The notes: a model not told the origin generated them from the sequence alone. A DNA stretch of 49,062 nt from an uncultured delta proteobacterium (GCA_903892415.1 CAITIQ010000218.1:1-49062); one strand, 5' to 3'. Shown: positions 1 to 7,874, counted from the stretch's first letter. Made by a program: numbers and translations.

Positions 1-2
1 AG

Positions 3-566
3 TCAGTTCGACCCGGCGCCGCCCGCACCACCTGCGCCACCTGCGCCACCTGCGCCACCTGCGCCACCTGCGCCGCCCGCGCCACCTGCGCCACCTGCGC
101 CACCTGCGCCACCTGCGCCACCTGCGCCACCTGCGCCACCTGCGCCGCCCGCACCACCTGCGCCGCCCGCTGCCCCCGCCGCGCCAGTTCCACCGCCACC
201 AGCGGTACCGCCGCCACCAGCGGTGCCGCCGCCTGTTCCTAATGTGCAATTATCAAGGCAGCTGCAGACCTTCTTCCCGGGAATCGGTTCGGCGATTCCA
301 ACGACCGAGTCTGGTCGTAGTACGCAGACCGAGTCGTCCGGGCACTCGTTATCCTCGGTGCAGAGCGTTACGGCGATGCATGACTTTCCAAAGCCATCTT
401 CTTCGCAAACGGCGTCAGCGCCACACTCGAAGTCCTGCTCGCAATCATCAAAGTCAACGTCGCATCCCGAGTAGCTGAAACAGGATGGTGCGATTAGAGT
501 AAAAAGCGCGAGAACAGCGGCAGGAGAAGCTTTCTTAGAGAACGTTGAGCGATTCTTTGAAGTCAT
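3..566 (-). CDS. Putative lipoprotein with Cys-rich module and Gly-Gly-Ala repeat tail
   Basis: Secreted or surface lipoprotein of unknown function, 187 aa from the ATG at 566. An upstream in-frame ATG at 602 is possible, but the inner one gives a better signal peptide: a basic N-terminus (MTSKNRSTFSKK), a hydrophobic stretch, then APSC as a loose lipobox. The mature part holds about 13 cysteines, including the motif CTEDNECPDDSVC, seen in similar form (CTEDKDCPGDEKC) in the barrel protein at 7951. The last third is Gly/Thr/Ala-rich, then about 18 Gly-Gly-Ala triplets, ending in SN just before the TGA. Such tails are frequent in myxobacterial surface lipoproteins. No enzymatic motif is visible. 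The gene is complete, ending at the window edge. Confidence 0.7.
   Translation of the reverse strand: MTSKNRSTFSKKASPAAVLALFTLIAPSCFSYSGCDVDFDDCEQDFECGADAVCEEDGFGKSCIAVTLCTEDNECPDDSVCVLRPDSVVGIAEPIPGKKVCSCLDNCTLGTGGGTAGGGGTAGGGGTGAAGAAGGAGGAGGAGGAGGAGGAGGAGGAGGAGGAGGAGGAGGAGGAGGAGGAGGAGSN
16..177. repeat. 9-bp tandem repeat, about 18 units, inside a coding region
   Basis: On the plus strand the unit is GCGCCACCT with variants GCGCCGCCC and GCACCACCT, repeated in register from 16 to 168, with a final imperfect unit to 177. Read on the minus strand it encodes the Gly-Gly-Ala tail of the lipoprotein. Because nine is a multiple of three, unit gain or loss keeps the frame, so tail length can vary by replication slippage. 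Confidence 0.9.
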
Positions 567-602
567 GAAACCCCAGGAGCAAGCGCTGTGCCTGGGGTCC
601 AT

Positions 603-953
603 TGGGGAGTGATGTCTGAAATGATCGCGCGAGAAAGCCCGGCAAACGTAGCTTTTAGTTCGCTGTGCGCGTGGTTACTCCGCACCGCTTTCTCGTCTCA
701 CCATGACGGCGACGTCTTGCATAGGGGCGAGCACTTGGACGGAAGCGGTGCGCGCATGCTTCAAACGCTGGGCTTGGCCCTTCGCGCAAACCCACAAACA
801 CCTTAAAGCGTCGGTGTTCGCCGCGGTCTCATGCTCTCGAGGCAACCGTGAGAGCCACCCCTGACAATCGCGTCCGACCCCTCCACATAGTCTCGAAGGT
901 GTGCTGGGCCCTGGTGCGGCCGAACTGTCGCCGCACCGGGCTCGAGCTTTGGC
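603..953. other. Gene-poor stretch
   Basis: About 350 bases between two minus-strand genes. The short open frames here (for example 588-806 plus and 829-1071 minus) show no recognisable protein features. The only structure I can support is the strong hairpin at 910-940. No tRNA-like cloverleaf was found, including none resembling tRNA-Sec. The stretch probably holds the promoter of the lipoprotein at 566 and the 3' end of the rhodanese transcript. Confidence 0.5.
910..940. terminator. Strong hairpin downstream of the rhodanese gene
   Basis: The arms GGTGCGGC (913-920) and GCCGCACC (930-937) are perfectly complementary with a 9-base loop. Three more outer pairs, one a T-G wobble, extend the stem to 11. 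It lies 14 bases past the TAA of the minus-strand rhodanese gene, a usual place for a transcript end. Neither side has a convincing T-tract, so it is not a classical intrinsic terminator and may only stabilise the 3' end. Confidence 0.4.
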
Positions 954-1382
954 TTACGTCTCCAGCTTCTTCCCCGCTTTCTTCCAACCGGCAATTCCGG
1001 CGGGCATCACGTAAACCTTCTTGTAGCCCAAACCTTGTGCCGCGACCGCGGCAGTATGGCAGGAGCTTCAATGGTCGTTAGCGCAATAGAATACGAGCGT
1101 CGCCTCCTTGTCCGCGGGCAAGACCTCCGCTTTGACCTTCTCGATCCACTTGGCGCCGGGGACTCGCCCTGCGTCGAAGACCTCCTTGGGGTTTACGTCG
1201 AACACGAAGAACGATGCGTCATTTTTTGAGATGCGTGTCTCAACCTCATCAACAGTGAGTTCAGGAACTTTGGCGTGCTCGGTTTGGCCGTTCGCCGAGC
1301 CGTCGCGTGACGAGCATCCGGTATGAACTGCCGCCCCGAGCGCAAATAACAGCGCTAGAGCAACGGGTTTGTTAACCAACAT
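954..1382 (-). CDS. Rhodanese-like lipoprotein, putative selenoprotein (in-frame TGA at 1068-1070)
   Basis: Periplasmic rhodanese-fold protein, 142 aa if the TGA is read as selenocysteine (U). Residues 1-22 are a lipoprotein signal ending at HTGC. The domain follows: ELTVDEVETRI, FVFDVNPKEVFDAGRVPGAKW, then LVFYCANDH, the TGA, SSCHTAA, GYKKVYVMPAGIAGWKKAG, and a TAA at 954-956. Sequence on both sides of the TGA belongs to one conserved domain in one frame. Relatives read YCANxxCxxSH here, so the TGA occupies the position of the conserved second cysteine, giving a U-S-S-C redox motif. A hairpin suited to a bacterial SECIS starts 17 bases after the TGA. A conventional reading would stop at 104 aa and lose the fold's C-terminal part. 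Alternatives are a nonsense mutation or sequence error. Selenoprotein rhodaneses have, to my recollection, been reported elsewhere. Confidence 0.75.
1038..1053 (-). promoter_or_regulatory. Candidate bacterial SECIS element
   Basis: On the coding (minus) strand the sequence TGCCGC-GGTC-GCGGCA folds into a perfect 6-bp stem with a GGUC tetraloop. Twenty bases separate the TGA (1068-1070) from the first loop base. Bacterial SECIS elements are stem-loops just downstream of the UGA, with the apical loop roughly 16-37 bases away and a G among its first two loop bases; both conditions are met. It is fully inside the coding frame, as expected for SelB-dependent decoding. The weak point is that short GC hairpins are common in GC-rich DNA. 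Confidence 0.6.
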
Positions 1383-1443
1383 GTGGAAGTTGTAACGAAC
1401 CCAGCGGTGAAAGTCTCGTGCTCGTTCTTTGGCATCCCCACGC

Positions 1444-1449
1444 TATAAC
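1444..1449 (+). promoter_or_regulatory. Possible -10 element for the glutathione transferase gene
   Basis: TATAAC stands out in GC-rich DNA, 42 bases upstream of the ATG at 1491, inside the 108-base divergent region shared with the rhodanese gene. No good -35 hexamer lies 16-18 bases upstream, so the call is weak. Confidence 0.25.
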
Positions 1450-1490
1450 TGCCCCTCCGAAACCTGTGCCCCCAACGAACGGAACCTGCC

Positions 1491-2339
1491 ATGAGCGATG
1501 CCCCCTCATATACGCCGCCGAAAGTCTGGACCTGGAACAAGGACAACGGCGGCCAATTCTCGAAGATCAATCGGCCCACCGCGGGCGCTACCCACGAGAA
1601 GGTGCTGCCCGTAGGGCGTCACCCGTTACAGCTCTATTCGCTGGGGACACCCAATGGTGTGAAGGTAACGGTATTGTTGGAGGAGCTGCTCGAGCTTGGC
1701 CACGGCGGCGCTGAGTATGACGCTTGGCTCATCAACATCGGGGACGGCGATCAGTTTGGCAGCGGCTTCGTCGAGATCAATCCGAACTCGAAGATCCCAG
1801 CGTTGATGGACCACTCCACTTCTCCGCCAACACGAGTCTTCGAGTCTGGTGCCATACTGCTCTATCTAGCGGAGAAGTTCGGCGCCTTCTTGCCGAGCGA
1901 GCCGCGCAAGCGCACAGAGTGTCTCTCGTGGTTGTTCTGGCAAATGGGTAGTGCCCCCTACTTGGGCGGAGGATTTGGCCACTTCTACGCCTACGCTCCG
2001 ATCAAGATTGAATACTGCATTGATCGATTTGCTATGGAGGTGAAGCGTCAGCTCGATGTGCTGGACCGTCAGTTGGCTGATAAGCAATTCATCGCGGGGG
2101 ATGAATATACCATAGCGGATATGGCGATCTGGCCCTGGTATGGCGCGCTCGCGGCTGGTTTGGTCTATAACGCTGCGGAGTTCCTGGATACCGCTAGCTA
2201 CAAGCACGTCAACCGTTGGAACAAGGAGTTAGCGGAGCGCCCGGCAGTGAAGCGTGGACGGCGAGTGAACCGCACCTTTGGTAGTCCCGAGAGCCAGTTG
2301 AAGGAGCGCCACGACAAGAGCGACTTTGACCCCAAGTGA
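1491..2339 (+). CDS. yghU: YghU-type glutathione S-transferase / disulfide-bond oxidoreductase
   Basis: Cytosolic glutathione transferase of the Nu class (YghU/YfcG group), 282 aa, close to the usual length. Members use glutathione to reduce disulfides and peroxides rather than conjugate drugs. The N-terminal extension WTWNKDNGGQFSKINRPTAG is typical of YghU. The thioredoxin-fold domain (about 45-130) holds SLGTPNGVKVTVLLEEL, in which Thr-Pro-Asn replaces the catalytic Tyr/Ser/Cys of other classes. It also holds NPNSKIPAL and ESGAILLYLAEKFG for glutathione binding. The helical C-terminal domain includes AGDEYTIADMAIWPW. It is divergent from the rhodanese gene; both would act on sulfur redox chemistry, but a shared role is only an inference. 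Confidence 0.93.
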   Translation: MSDAPSYTPPKVWTWNKDNGGQFSKINRPTAGATHEKVLPVGRHPLQLYSLGTPNGVKVTVLLEELLELGHGGAEYDAWLINIGDGDQFGSGFVEINPNSKIPALMDHSTSPPTRVFESGAILLYLAEKFGAFLPSEPRKRTECLSWLFWQMGSAPYLGGGFGHFYAYAPIKIEYCIDRFAMEVKRQLDVLDRQLADKQFIAGDEYTIADMAIWPWYGALAAGLVYNAAEFLDTASYKHVNRWNKELAERPAVKRGRRVNRTFGSPESQLKERHDKSDFDPK

Positions 2340-2350
2340 CCAAGGGGCGC

Positions 2351-3583
2351 TCAGCGGTAACCGGCTTTGGCCTCCGGGAAGAGAATCTGCGCCGTCTGAC
2401 CCGCCATCTGCAAATGACTGTTGAGTTGATTGGCCCCCGCGATGGGGGCCTTCACGAACCACGAGAGCCCATGCTGGGTAAGGAAGACGGCCTCCGAGCT
2501 TGCGGCGATCGCGACCAAGTTCTGTCGGAGTTGGGGAGGGTTGAACAAGGCTTGCGCGGCCTCGCAGGTCCCCCGTATGACGAAGGTGTCGTCGAACATC
2601 CTGTCGCCAATGGTGGCGACCTGCTGTTGCCCAACCATCACCGTAGTCCCCAGATGGTCGAGCGCGCGCGTTAGGGTTCTCGCGGTGGAGCCCAAGGGGA
2701 GGTCAGTGCGGTCGGAGGCGAATTTTGTGAGTTCAACCTCGTAGTTGAGGGGACGCGGCCACCGAAGTGAGATCGCCGTGTGGACTGTGGCTGCGGAATA
2801 GTCCCCGACGATCTCGAGCGGAATGCCCTGCAAAACGCCATGAATCTTCATCCGCGCGGGGTCGAAATCCAACCCGGCCGATGCTGCGACTTGATGCCAT
2901 ACCTGCTGGTTTGCGCGTTCATGAGGTTGGACGATCATTCGCGGAAAGCGCGCCTCGATTTGGTCGCGGAACCAAAAGGCCGCCTCCAAGAATCGAAGCA
3001 GCCTACCTGCATGGCTCACTCGACCCGGCAGCTTGAAATGCACCTTCGAATCGGTGACGACTAGGTTGTCGGCTCCGCCTTTGGCCAGGGCAGTGAGGAA
3101 GAGCTCGTCCTCCGCGGTGCGAGGGGCGAACAGGGAGCGCAACTTACCCGCGTCGAGCGATTCGACTCGAAGCGCCTTATCGGCCACCTCGTGACCCAAG
3201 CGTTGATCCTCGCCCTGAAAGACGCTCTGAAGTGGGCGACTCTTCGAGATGTGGAGGCCCAGGTTGAGCGGTGGATCGAGCGGGACGACCACCGCGGTCC
3301 ACCAGCTCCCTGACTCATCGCCGTCGCTGTCCCCTTCAAAGATATGAGCAAGGTTGGCCATCGTCAGGAACTGGGTCAGCGCGAACGTGCGCCCATTCCG
3401 CGTGCCACGAAGCACATGTGCCGATTTGATGTTCGAGTGAACCTGAGCTCCCAGCCGCGCTTCACTACGGCGAAAGCTGGCTCGCTCGTTGAATGTCTCA
3501 AGAGCTCGATACGCCTGAAGCCCCAGCGTGCTCCCAAGCTGCGCCCATTCCGCTGACCTCTGCTTGTTGCGGTTGGTGGTCAT
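2351..3583 (-). CDS. Conserved-looking unknown protein with internal duplication, downstream of cheW
   Basis: Soluble 410-aa protein; I do not recognise the family. It has no signal peptide or membrane segment. Two halves share a pattern. Residues about 130-245 contain LGHEVADKALRVES then a charged helix and DNLVVTDSKVHFKLPG. Residues about 315-405 contain FDDTFVIRGTCEAAQ, a helix, SEAVFLTQHGLSWFVKAP. This looks like two copies of one alpha/beta domain, as in proteins of the DUF3137 style, though that link is a guess. The start at 3583 has AGAAGG six bases upstream. It begins 14 bases after the second cheW gene on the same strand, so it is probably the last gene of the chemotaxis operon and may be a target or accessory of that pathway. 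Confidence 0.7.
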   Translation of the reverse strand: MTTNRNKQRSAEWAQLGSTLGLQAYRALETFNERASFRRSEARLGAQVHSNIKSAHVLRGTRNGRTFALTQFLTMANLAHIFEGDSDGDESGSWWTAVVVPLDPPLNLGLHISKSRPLQSVFQGEDQRLGHEVADKALRVESLDAGKLRSLFAPRTAEDELFLTALAKGGADNLVVTDSKVHFKLPGRVSHAGRLLRFLEAAFWFRDQIEARFPRMIVQPHERANQQVWHQVAASAGLDFDPARMKIHGVLQGIPLEIVGDYSAATVHTAISLRWPRPLNYEVELTKFASDRTDLPLGSTARTLTRALDHLGTTVMVGQQQVATIGDRMFDDTFVIRGTCEAAQALFNPPQLRQNLVAIAASSEAVFLTQHGLSWFVKAPIAGANQLNSHLQMAGQTAQILFPEAKAGYR

Positions 3584-3597
3584 CCGCTGCCTTCTGT

Positions 3598-4086
3598 CTA
3601 GGAGCCGAGTTTCTCCGGAATCACAAGTTCGGAAACGACGCTGGCCAGCAGGTTCTCGTCGCAGGAAAAGACCAAGTTGCCGTCAACATTGGTGACCCCG
3701 CGAATGCCGCGCGAGTGCTGTCCTGCACCAACGTTGGGTGTAGGGGAAAGCGCGCCCGCGGTTCCAACGACGTCAAGCACGCGGTCGACGACGAAGCCCA
3801 CCAGTCCGAACTGAGTGCGGGTCAAAATCCATTTGGCTGAGCGCAGCTGAGCTGGCTCCATTCCGAACCGAAGACGGAGGTCCACTACCGGGGTTACTCG
3901 TCCGCGATGGTCGAAGACTCCGACGATGCTTGGCCCCATGTGCGGAAGGGGCGTTATCGGGTGAGGGTGAACGACCTCCTCCACGGTGTGCACGTCGAAG
4001 GAGTAGGTAGTGTCGGAAACGACGAAGCGCACGAGGTTCTTTTGTTCGCCTCGGAGCTTCTGGCTGCGCCGTGAAGACCCGATCAT
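3598..4086 (-). CDS. cheW: CheW-like coupling protein (second copy)
   Basis: CheW-domain adaptor, 162 aa, that would link CheA to receptors in signalling arrays. Visible are LVRFVVSDTTYSFDVHTVEEVV at the N-terminus, VGVFDHRGRVTPVVDLRLRFG (the usual region is G-x-x-x-x-RG-x-x-x-x-V-x-D-L), and LVGFVVDRVLDVV. The start ATG at 4086 overlaps the stop of the preceding cheW by four bases (ATGA), so the two are translationally coupled. It differs clearly from its neighbour, so the two copies may serve different receptors. No receptor, CheY, CheR or CheB is in the window. Confidence 0.88.
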   Translation of the reverse strand: MIGSSRRSQKLRGEQKNLVRFVVSDTTYSFDVHTVEEVVHPHPITPLPHMGPSIVGVFDHRGRVTPVVDLRLRFGMEPAQLRSAKWILTRTQFGLVGFVVDRVLDVVGTAGALSPTPNVGAGQHSRGIRGVTNVDGNLVFSCDENLLASVVSELVIPEKLGS

Positions 4087-4586
4087 GGAACCAGCGCCTT
4101 CGCTTCGAGCAGCAACAAGATCTCGTCGTCGTCTTGCTCGCGGGCGATACCGACAATTTGCGCACCAGCGTCTGTTCCTACGGTGGTGGTCGCTCGCTCG
4201 ATGTCCCGGCTGAGCAGACGGTGAACCGTGAGGACCTCATCCACCACCAACCCGATGATCTCGCCGTTGATGTCGGCCATCAGGATGCGGATGCGCGGAC
4301 CTCCGATGCGATGGGAGGTCTCCGGAACGACGCTGCAGGCGAGCCCGAGTTGCCGCGCCATGTCGATCACTGTCACCACTCGCCCGCGGAAGCTGGTGAT
4401 GCCGAGGACGGCGGTCGGAGCGCGGGGGACAGGCGTAATCTGCGCGCCGCGAACGATCTCGCGGATGATGGATACGGGCAACGCGTAGGTGGTCGAGGCT
4501 ACGCGAAAGGCCAGGTACTCGTTGAGCGCGCCCTCGGTCCGTCGTTCGAGCGTTCGTTGTGCTCGCATCTTGGTCATGGCTGTCAT
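4083..4586 (-). CDS. cheW: CheW-like coupling protein (first copy)
   Basis: CheW-domain adaptor, 167 aa. Residues about 25-155 form the domain: EYLAFRVASTTYALPVSIIREIV, GITSFRGRVVTVIDMARQLG, and IIGLVVDEVLTVHRL. The ATG at 4586 overlaps the TGA of cheA by four bases, with GAGG about a dozen bases upstream, so it is co-translated with the kinase. In the standard model it bridges the CheA regulatory domain and the tips of methyl-accepting receptors. An insertion with arginines (GGPRIRILMADINGE) sits in the middle and could be partner-specific. Confidence 0.9.
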   Translation of the reverse strand: MTAMTKMRAQRTLERRTEGALNEYLAFRVASTTYALPVSIIREIVRGAQITPVPRAPTAVLGITSFRGRVVTVIDMARQLGLACSVVPETSHRIGGPRIRILMADINGEIIGLVVDEVLTVHRLLSRDIERATTTVGTDAGAQIVGIAREQDDDEILLLLEAKALVP

Positions 4587-6685
4587 GATGAAGACCTCGC
4601 TTGTTGGGCGCGCCGTCGGTCGCTAGCGACCACCTCTTCGTAAAGGCTGGGTGTGTCGAGAACGAGCCCGAGTCGCTCCTCGCCCAGATCCGCAGCGCCC
4701 GCGAAGCCGCGGACCGAGCGCAGCGAAGCTCCGATGGTCTTCATCACGACGTCTTGGCCCCCAATCAGCCGGTGCACGACCAACCCGAGCCGTGCGGAGC
4801 CCGCCATTGTCACCACCACGTAGTGTTTCGCCGAGATTCGGTGCTCCGGAATGTCGAACACTTTGGTGAGTCTTGCCAGGCGCAGGGTGGAACCACGCAA
4901 GGTCATCGCCTCGTGGCCATCCACCGAGAAGATATCGTCCTCGGTGATTTGAACCGCCTCCCGCACGTTGGCGAGCGGGATCGCAAAGGTGTGTCCCTCC
5001 ACTTCGGCCACGAGGACGCGCACGATCGCGAGGGTGATGGGCAAGGTAATGGCCAGCTTGGTGCCGATCCCCACCTCGCTCTGAACGTCGATCACACCGC
5101 CGAGCTTGCCGATGTTGGTCTTGACCACGTCCATGCCAACGCCGCGCCCCGAGATGTCACCGGCTTGCTTGCGCGTTGAGAGCCCTGGGGTAAAAATCAG
5201 GTTCAGCACGTCGCGCCTGCTGGTGGAGCGGACGTCGGCTGGGTTGATGAAGCCGCGGGAGAGCGCCACCTCCAACACTCGCTCGGTGTCGATACCGCCG
5301 CCATCGTCCTCCAGTTCAATCAGGACGTGGTTGCCCTTCTGAAAGGCGTTGAGCGCGATCGTTCCGACCTCCGGCTTCCCGGCCGCCTTGCGCGCTTGCG
5401 CGGACTCGATGCCGTGGTCGATGGCGTTGCGCATCATGTGCATCAACGGGTCGGAGAGCTCCTCGACGATCAGCTTGTCCACCTCGGTCTCCGCTCCGGT
5501 GATCACTAGGTTGAACTGCTTGTCGGCGTTGCGGCCAACTTGGCGCGCCACACGACTGAGTCGCTCGAAAAGCTGACCGAGCGGCACCATGCGTACCTCG
5601 AGGATGCCTTGTTGCATCGACTCGAGTTGCCGATCGAACGTACGTGATAGTCGCAGCAGCTCGAGCGCGCTGGTTCGATCGGTCGCGAGCGGACGCATCC
5701 GCTCAAACAGCCTGTCGATCGACGACTTTACGATCGCGAGCTCGCTGACTGCGTTCATCAGGCGGTCGAGCTTCTGGATGTCGACGCGCACCGTTTGGGT
5801 CACGCTGCGGATGGTTCCTACGCGCATCTCTTGCGGCGGCGGTACACTGGAGGGCGAAACGATCGGCTGCTCTGCGGTACTGCGCACCGCCTCATGCTCA
5901 CCCGTGTCTGCTGCGTGGAAAGCGGCCGGCATTGGGGTGCGCAAGCCGGCCTTGCGTGGCACCTCACTGATGACCGCGCCGGAATCGGCCAGTAGCACTT
6001 CCAGCGCAGCCTGGTCGCGCTTGGAGGCCATCAAGATATCGAGTTCGATCGAGTCGGCGTCCGCGCCCTCGCCGGTGGGCAGGTACGTGATGATCTCGCC
6101 GTGTGGCTTCGCCGAAGCTTTGAGCTGTTCCAGCGACTCGTCGATGGTCAGCAGCGAGAACCGCGTACGCAAACGAAAGATGCGGTTACCGGCCTCGACG
6201 TTTACTCGCAGCCGATGCTCCTCGTATTCGGTGAGGACCGAGAGAATGTTCGGGTCGAGATCGAGCGCGGGCGCGTCCTCTGGCTTTGCATCGAGGCCAG
6301 TTCCACGCAACTCGGTAAGCAAGCTCTCGAGTTCAGACAGTGGGGGCACGGCGCCACTGTTCTCTGCGAGCAGCAGGCGGTGGCCAACATCCAATGCGCG
6401 AAATAGCGTGTCCACTACTTCGCCTGTGAAGCTGCTCTTGCCGAGGCGAAGCGCGTCGAGCTTCGTTTCGAGCTCGTTGGCCAGCGCACTCAGGGTGGTA
6501 GCGCCAAACAGGCCGGCGAGGCCCTTGAGCGTATGAACAGCTCGGAAGATGTCGTTGATAAGGTCTGGATCGGCGTTTCCCGAGCGCAACGACTCGTCGA
6601 GCAGCACCAGATCCCTGCCGAGCGCCTCGAAGATGTCTTCGGCTTCGGTGAGAAACTCGATCTTGCCGCGTTCGTTGTCGTTCAT
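4583..6685 (-). CDS. cheA: Chemotaxis-type histidine kinase CheA
   Basis: Cytosolic signalling kinase, 700 aa. Domains in order: an HPt domain at about 1-110 with the phosphorylated His51 in AVHTLKGLAG; a poorly conserved middle region of about 110-290 that does not look like a standard P2; a dimerisation helix pair at about 295-360; the ATPase domain with the N-box NAIDHGIE, the G1-type motif DDGGGID and GRGVGMDVVKTNIG; and a CheW-like regulatory domain at about 555-690. It phosphorylates response regulators in reply to receptor state. It heads a coupled cluster cheA-cheW-cheW-unknown. No cognate CheY is nearby, so the output may be encoded elsewhere; myxobacteria use several such systems for motility and for gene regulation. 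Confidence 0.95.
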   Translation of the reverse strand: MNDNERGKIEFLTEAEDIFEALGRDLVLLDESLRSGNADPDLINDIFRAVHTLKGLAGLFGATTLSALANELETKLDALRLGKSSFTGEVVDTLFRALDVGHRLLLAENSGAVPPLSELESLLTELRGTGLDAKPEDAPALDLDPNILSVLTEYEEHRLRVNVEAGNRIFRLRTRFSLLTIDESLEQLKASAKPHGEIITYLPTGEGADADSIELDILMASKRDQAALEVLLADSGAVISEVPRKAGLRTPMPAAFHAADTGEHEAVRSTAEQPIVSPSSVPPPQEMRVGTIRSVTQTVRVDIQKLDRLMNAVSELAIVKSSIDRLFERMRPLATDRTSALELLRLSRTFDRQLESMQQGILEVRMVPLGQLFERLSRVARQVGRNADKQFNLVITGAETEVDKLIVEELSDPLMHMMRNAIDHGIESAQARKAAGKPEVGTIALNAFQKGNHVLIELEDDGGGIDTERVLEVALSRGFINPADVRSTSRRDVLNLIFTPGLSTRKQAGDISGRGVGMDVVKTNIGKLGGVIDVQSEVGIGTKLAITLPITLAIVRVLVAEVEGHTFAIPLANVREAVQITEDDIFSVDGHEAMTLRGSTLRLARLTKVFDIPEHRISAKHYVVVTMAGSARLGLVVHRLIGGQDVVMKTIGASLRSVRGFAGAADLGEERLGLVLDTPSLYEEVVASDRRRAQQARSSS

Positions 6686-6755
6686 TCCAGGCAGCGGGAG
6701 GCTACATGCCTAGCGGCAGCCTGTGCAACGTTGCGTCCTTCCGCAACAGAGTTCA

Positions 6756-7874
6756 TCAACGCGAGCGCCGCAACGCTGCCAACTGGCCACAGGCTCCGCC
6801 TACATCGCGGCCGCGCGGCCTCCGAACCAGGGTGGTTACTCCCAGCTCAACCAAGATGGCAACGAACTCATCGAGCGAGCTCTTCGAAGGGGTCGATAGC
6901 GTGGGATCGGGACCTGGATTCATCGGGATCACGTTGACCCGACTGCGCACCCGAGCCGAAAGCTTGGCTAGCTCACGGGCATCTTCCGGACTGTCGTTGA
7001 AGCCGCCGATCAGCACGTACTCGAAAAGTACGCGGCGACCTCGAGGCAGGTGCTGCTCAAGTTCGGCGAAGAGTGTCTGCAGCGGAAATCGCTGGTTGAC
7101 CGGCATGATGCGGCCGCGCTTCTCATCGGTCGCTGCGTTCAGGCTCACGGCCAGCTCGGCTTTGCAGCTCTCGAAGAAGGGCCCAATTTTGTCCGCCACG
7201 CCCACGGTGGAGACCGTGACCCGAGAGCGCGAGAGCGCGAAGGCGTTGTCGTCGGTGAGGAGCTGGGTGGCCTTGGCCACCTCGGTCAGATTGTCGAAGG
7301 GCTCGCCCATCCCCATGAACACGACGTTCTGAATCGCTGGCAGTCGATCGCCCCAAACCAAGCGGGCGATGCGCAGCTGGTCGACGATCTCCCCTGCGTC
7401 GAGCTGACGGGTCAGCCCGTTGACGCCGGTCTCGCAGAAGCTGCAGGCTCGAGCGCAGCCGACCTGGCTCGACACGCAAACCGTGGTGCGGTTGGGCGCA
7501 GGAATGAGCACCGTCTCCACGTAGTTCCCATCGAGCGTTGCCAGCAGCAGGCGCTCAGACCCATCCAAAGCGGGGGCACGCTCGGCGATGGTCAGGGAAC
7601 AACGGGCGTCGAGCGCGAGCAACGCGGGGTGTGCCCAGGCGCCAACGCCCAAGTCCCGCAAGAGGGCCTGGTCCCACGGCGAATCGAGGCCTTCAGGCCT
7701 CACTCGAAAGGTGTGGCGAAGAACCTTGGCCGCCGCAGAGGCCGCTTGGGAAGGCGACCCTCCGGAACGGGTGAGCAGAGCGCTCAGTTCTCTGCTAGGA
7801 AGCGAGGCCAAAAGGGGCAAGCCCGGCCGTTTCCGCGTTAGGCCCGAGCCGGGGGTGGTTCCCGGGTTGATCAT
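6756..7874 (-). CDS. rlmN: RlmN/Cfr-family radical SAM rRNA methyltransferase
   Basis: Radical SAM enzyme that would methylate C2 of an adenosine in 23S rRNA (and tRNA for RlmN), 372 aa, normal length. The cluster-binding CxxxCxxC is CARACSFC, within SSQVGCARACSFCETG. GMGEPFDN follows. The second catalytic cysteine, which accepts the methyl group, is in RGRDVGGACGQL near the C-terminus. Ser-Leu-Asn-Ala in AVSLNAATDEKR fits the SAM site. RlmN and Cfr differ in details I cannot settle by eye; RlmN is far more common. GAGAGG abuts the ATG at 7874 too closely for an ideal ribosome site, so the start could differ. It is followed after 70 bases by cheA on the same strand, with no obvious functional link. 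Confidence 0.92.
   Translation of the reverse strand: MINPGTTPGSGLTRKRPGLPLLASLPSRELSALLTRSGGSPSQAASAAAKVLRHTFRVRPEGLDSPWDQALLRDLGVGAWAHPALLALDARCSLTIAERAPALDGSERLLLATLDGNYVETVLIPAPNRTTVCVSSQVGCARACSFCETGVNGLTRQLDAGEIVDQLRIARLVWGDRLPAIQNVVFMGMGEPFDNLTEVAKATQLLTDDNAFALSRSRVTVSTVGVADKIGPFFESCKAELAVSLNAATDEKRGRIMPVNQRFPLQTLFAELEQHLPRGRRVLFEYVLIGGFNDSPEDARELAKLSARVRSRVNVIPMNPGPDPTLSTPSKSSLDEFVAILVELGVTTLVRRPRGRDVGGACGQLAALRRSR

Noticed and set aside
16..177. CRISPR-like repeat array
   Set aside because: The 9-bp units are contiguous without spacers and encode a Gly/Ala tail in frame.
588..806. 72-codon plus-strand open frame in the gene-poor region
   Set aside because: No family features, no convincing ribosome site, and it overlaps the 5' side of the neighbouring lipoprotein gene.
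1068..1382. Rhodanese gene as a 104-aa protein ending at the TGA
   Set aside because: The conserved C-terminal half of the domain continues in the same frame after the TGA, so a natural stop there would leave an incomplete fold.
5589..6536. 315-codon plus-strand open frame opposite cheA
   Set aside because: Serine/arginine-rich antisense product typical of GC-rich shadows; cheA motifs are on the other strand.
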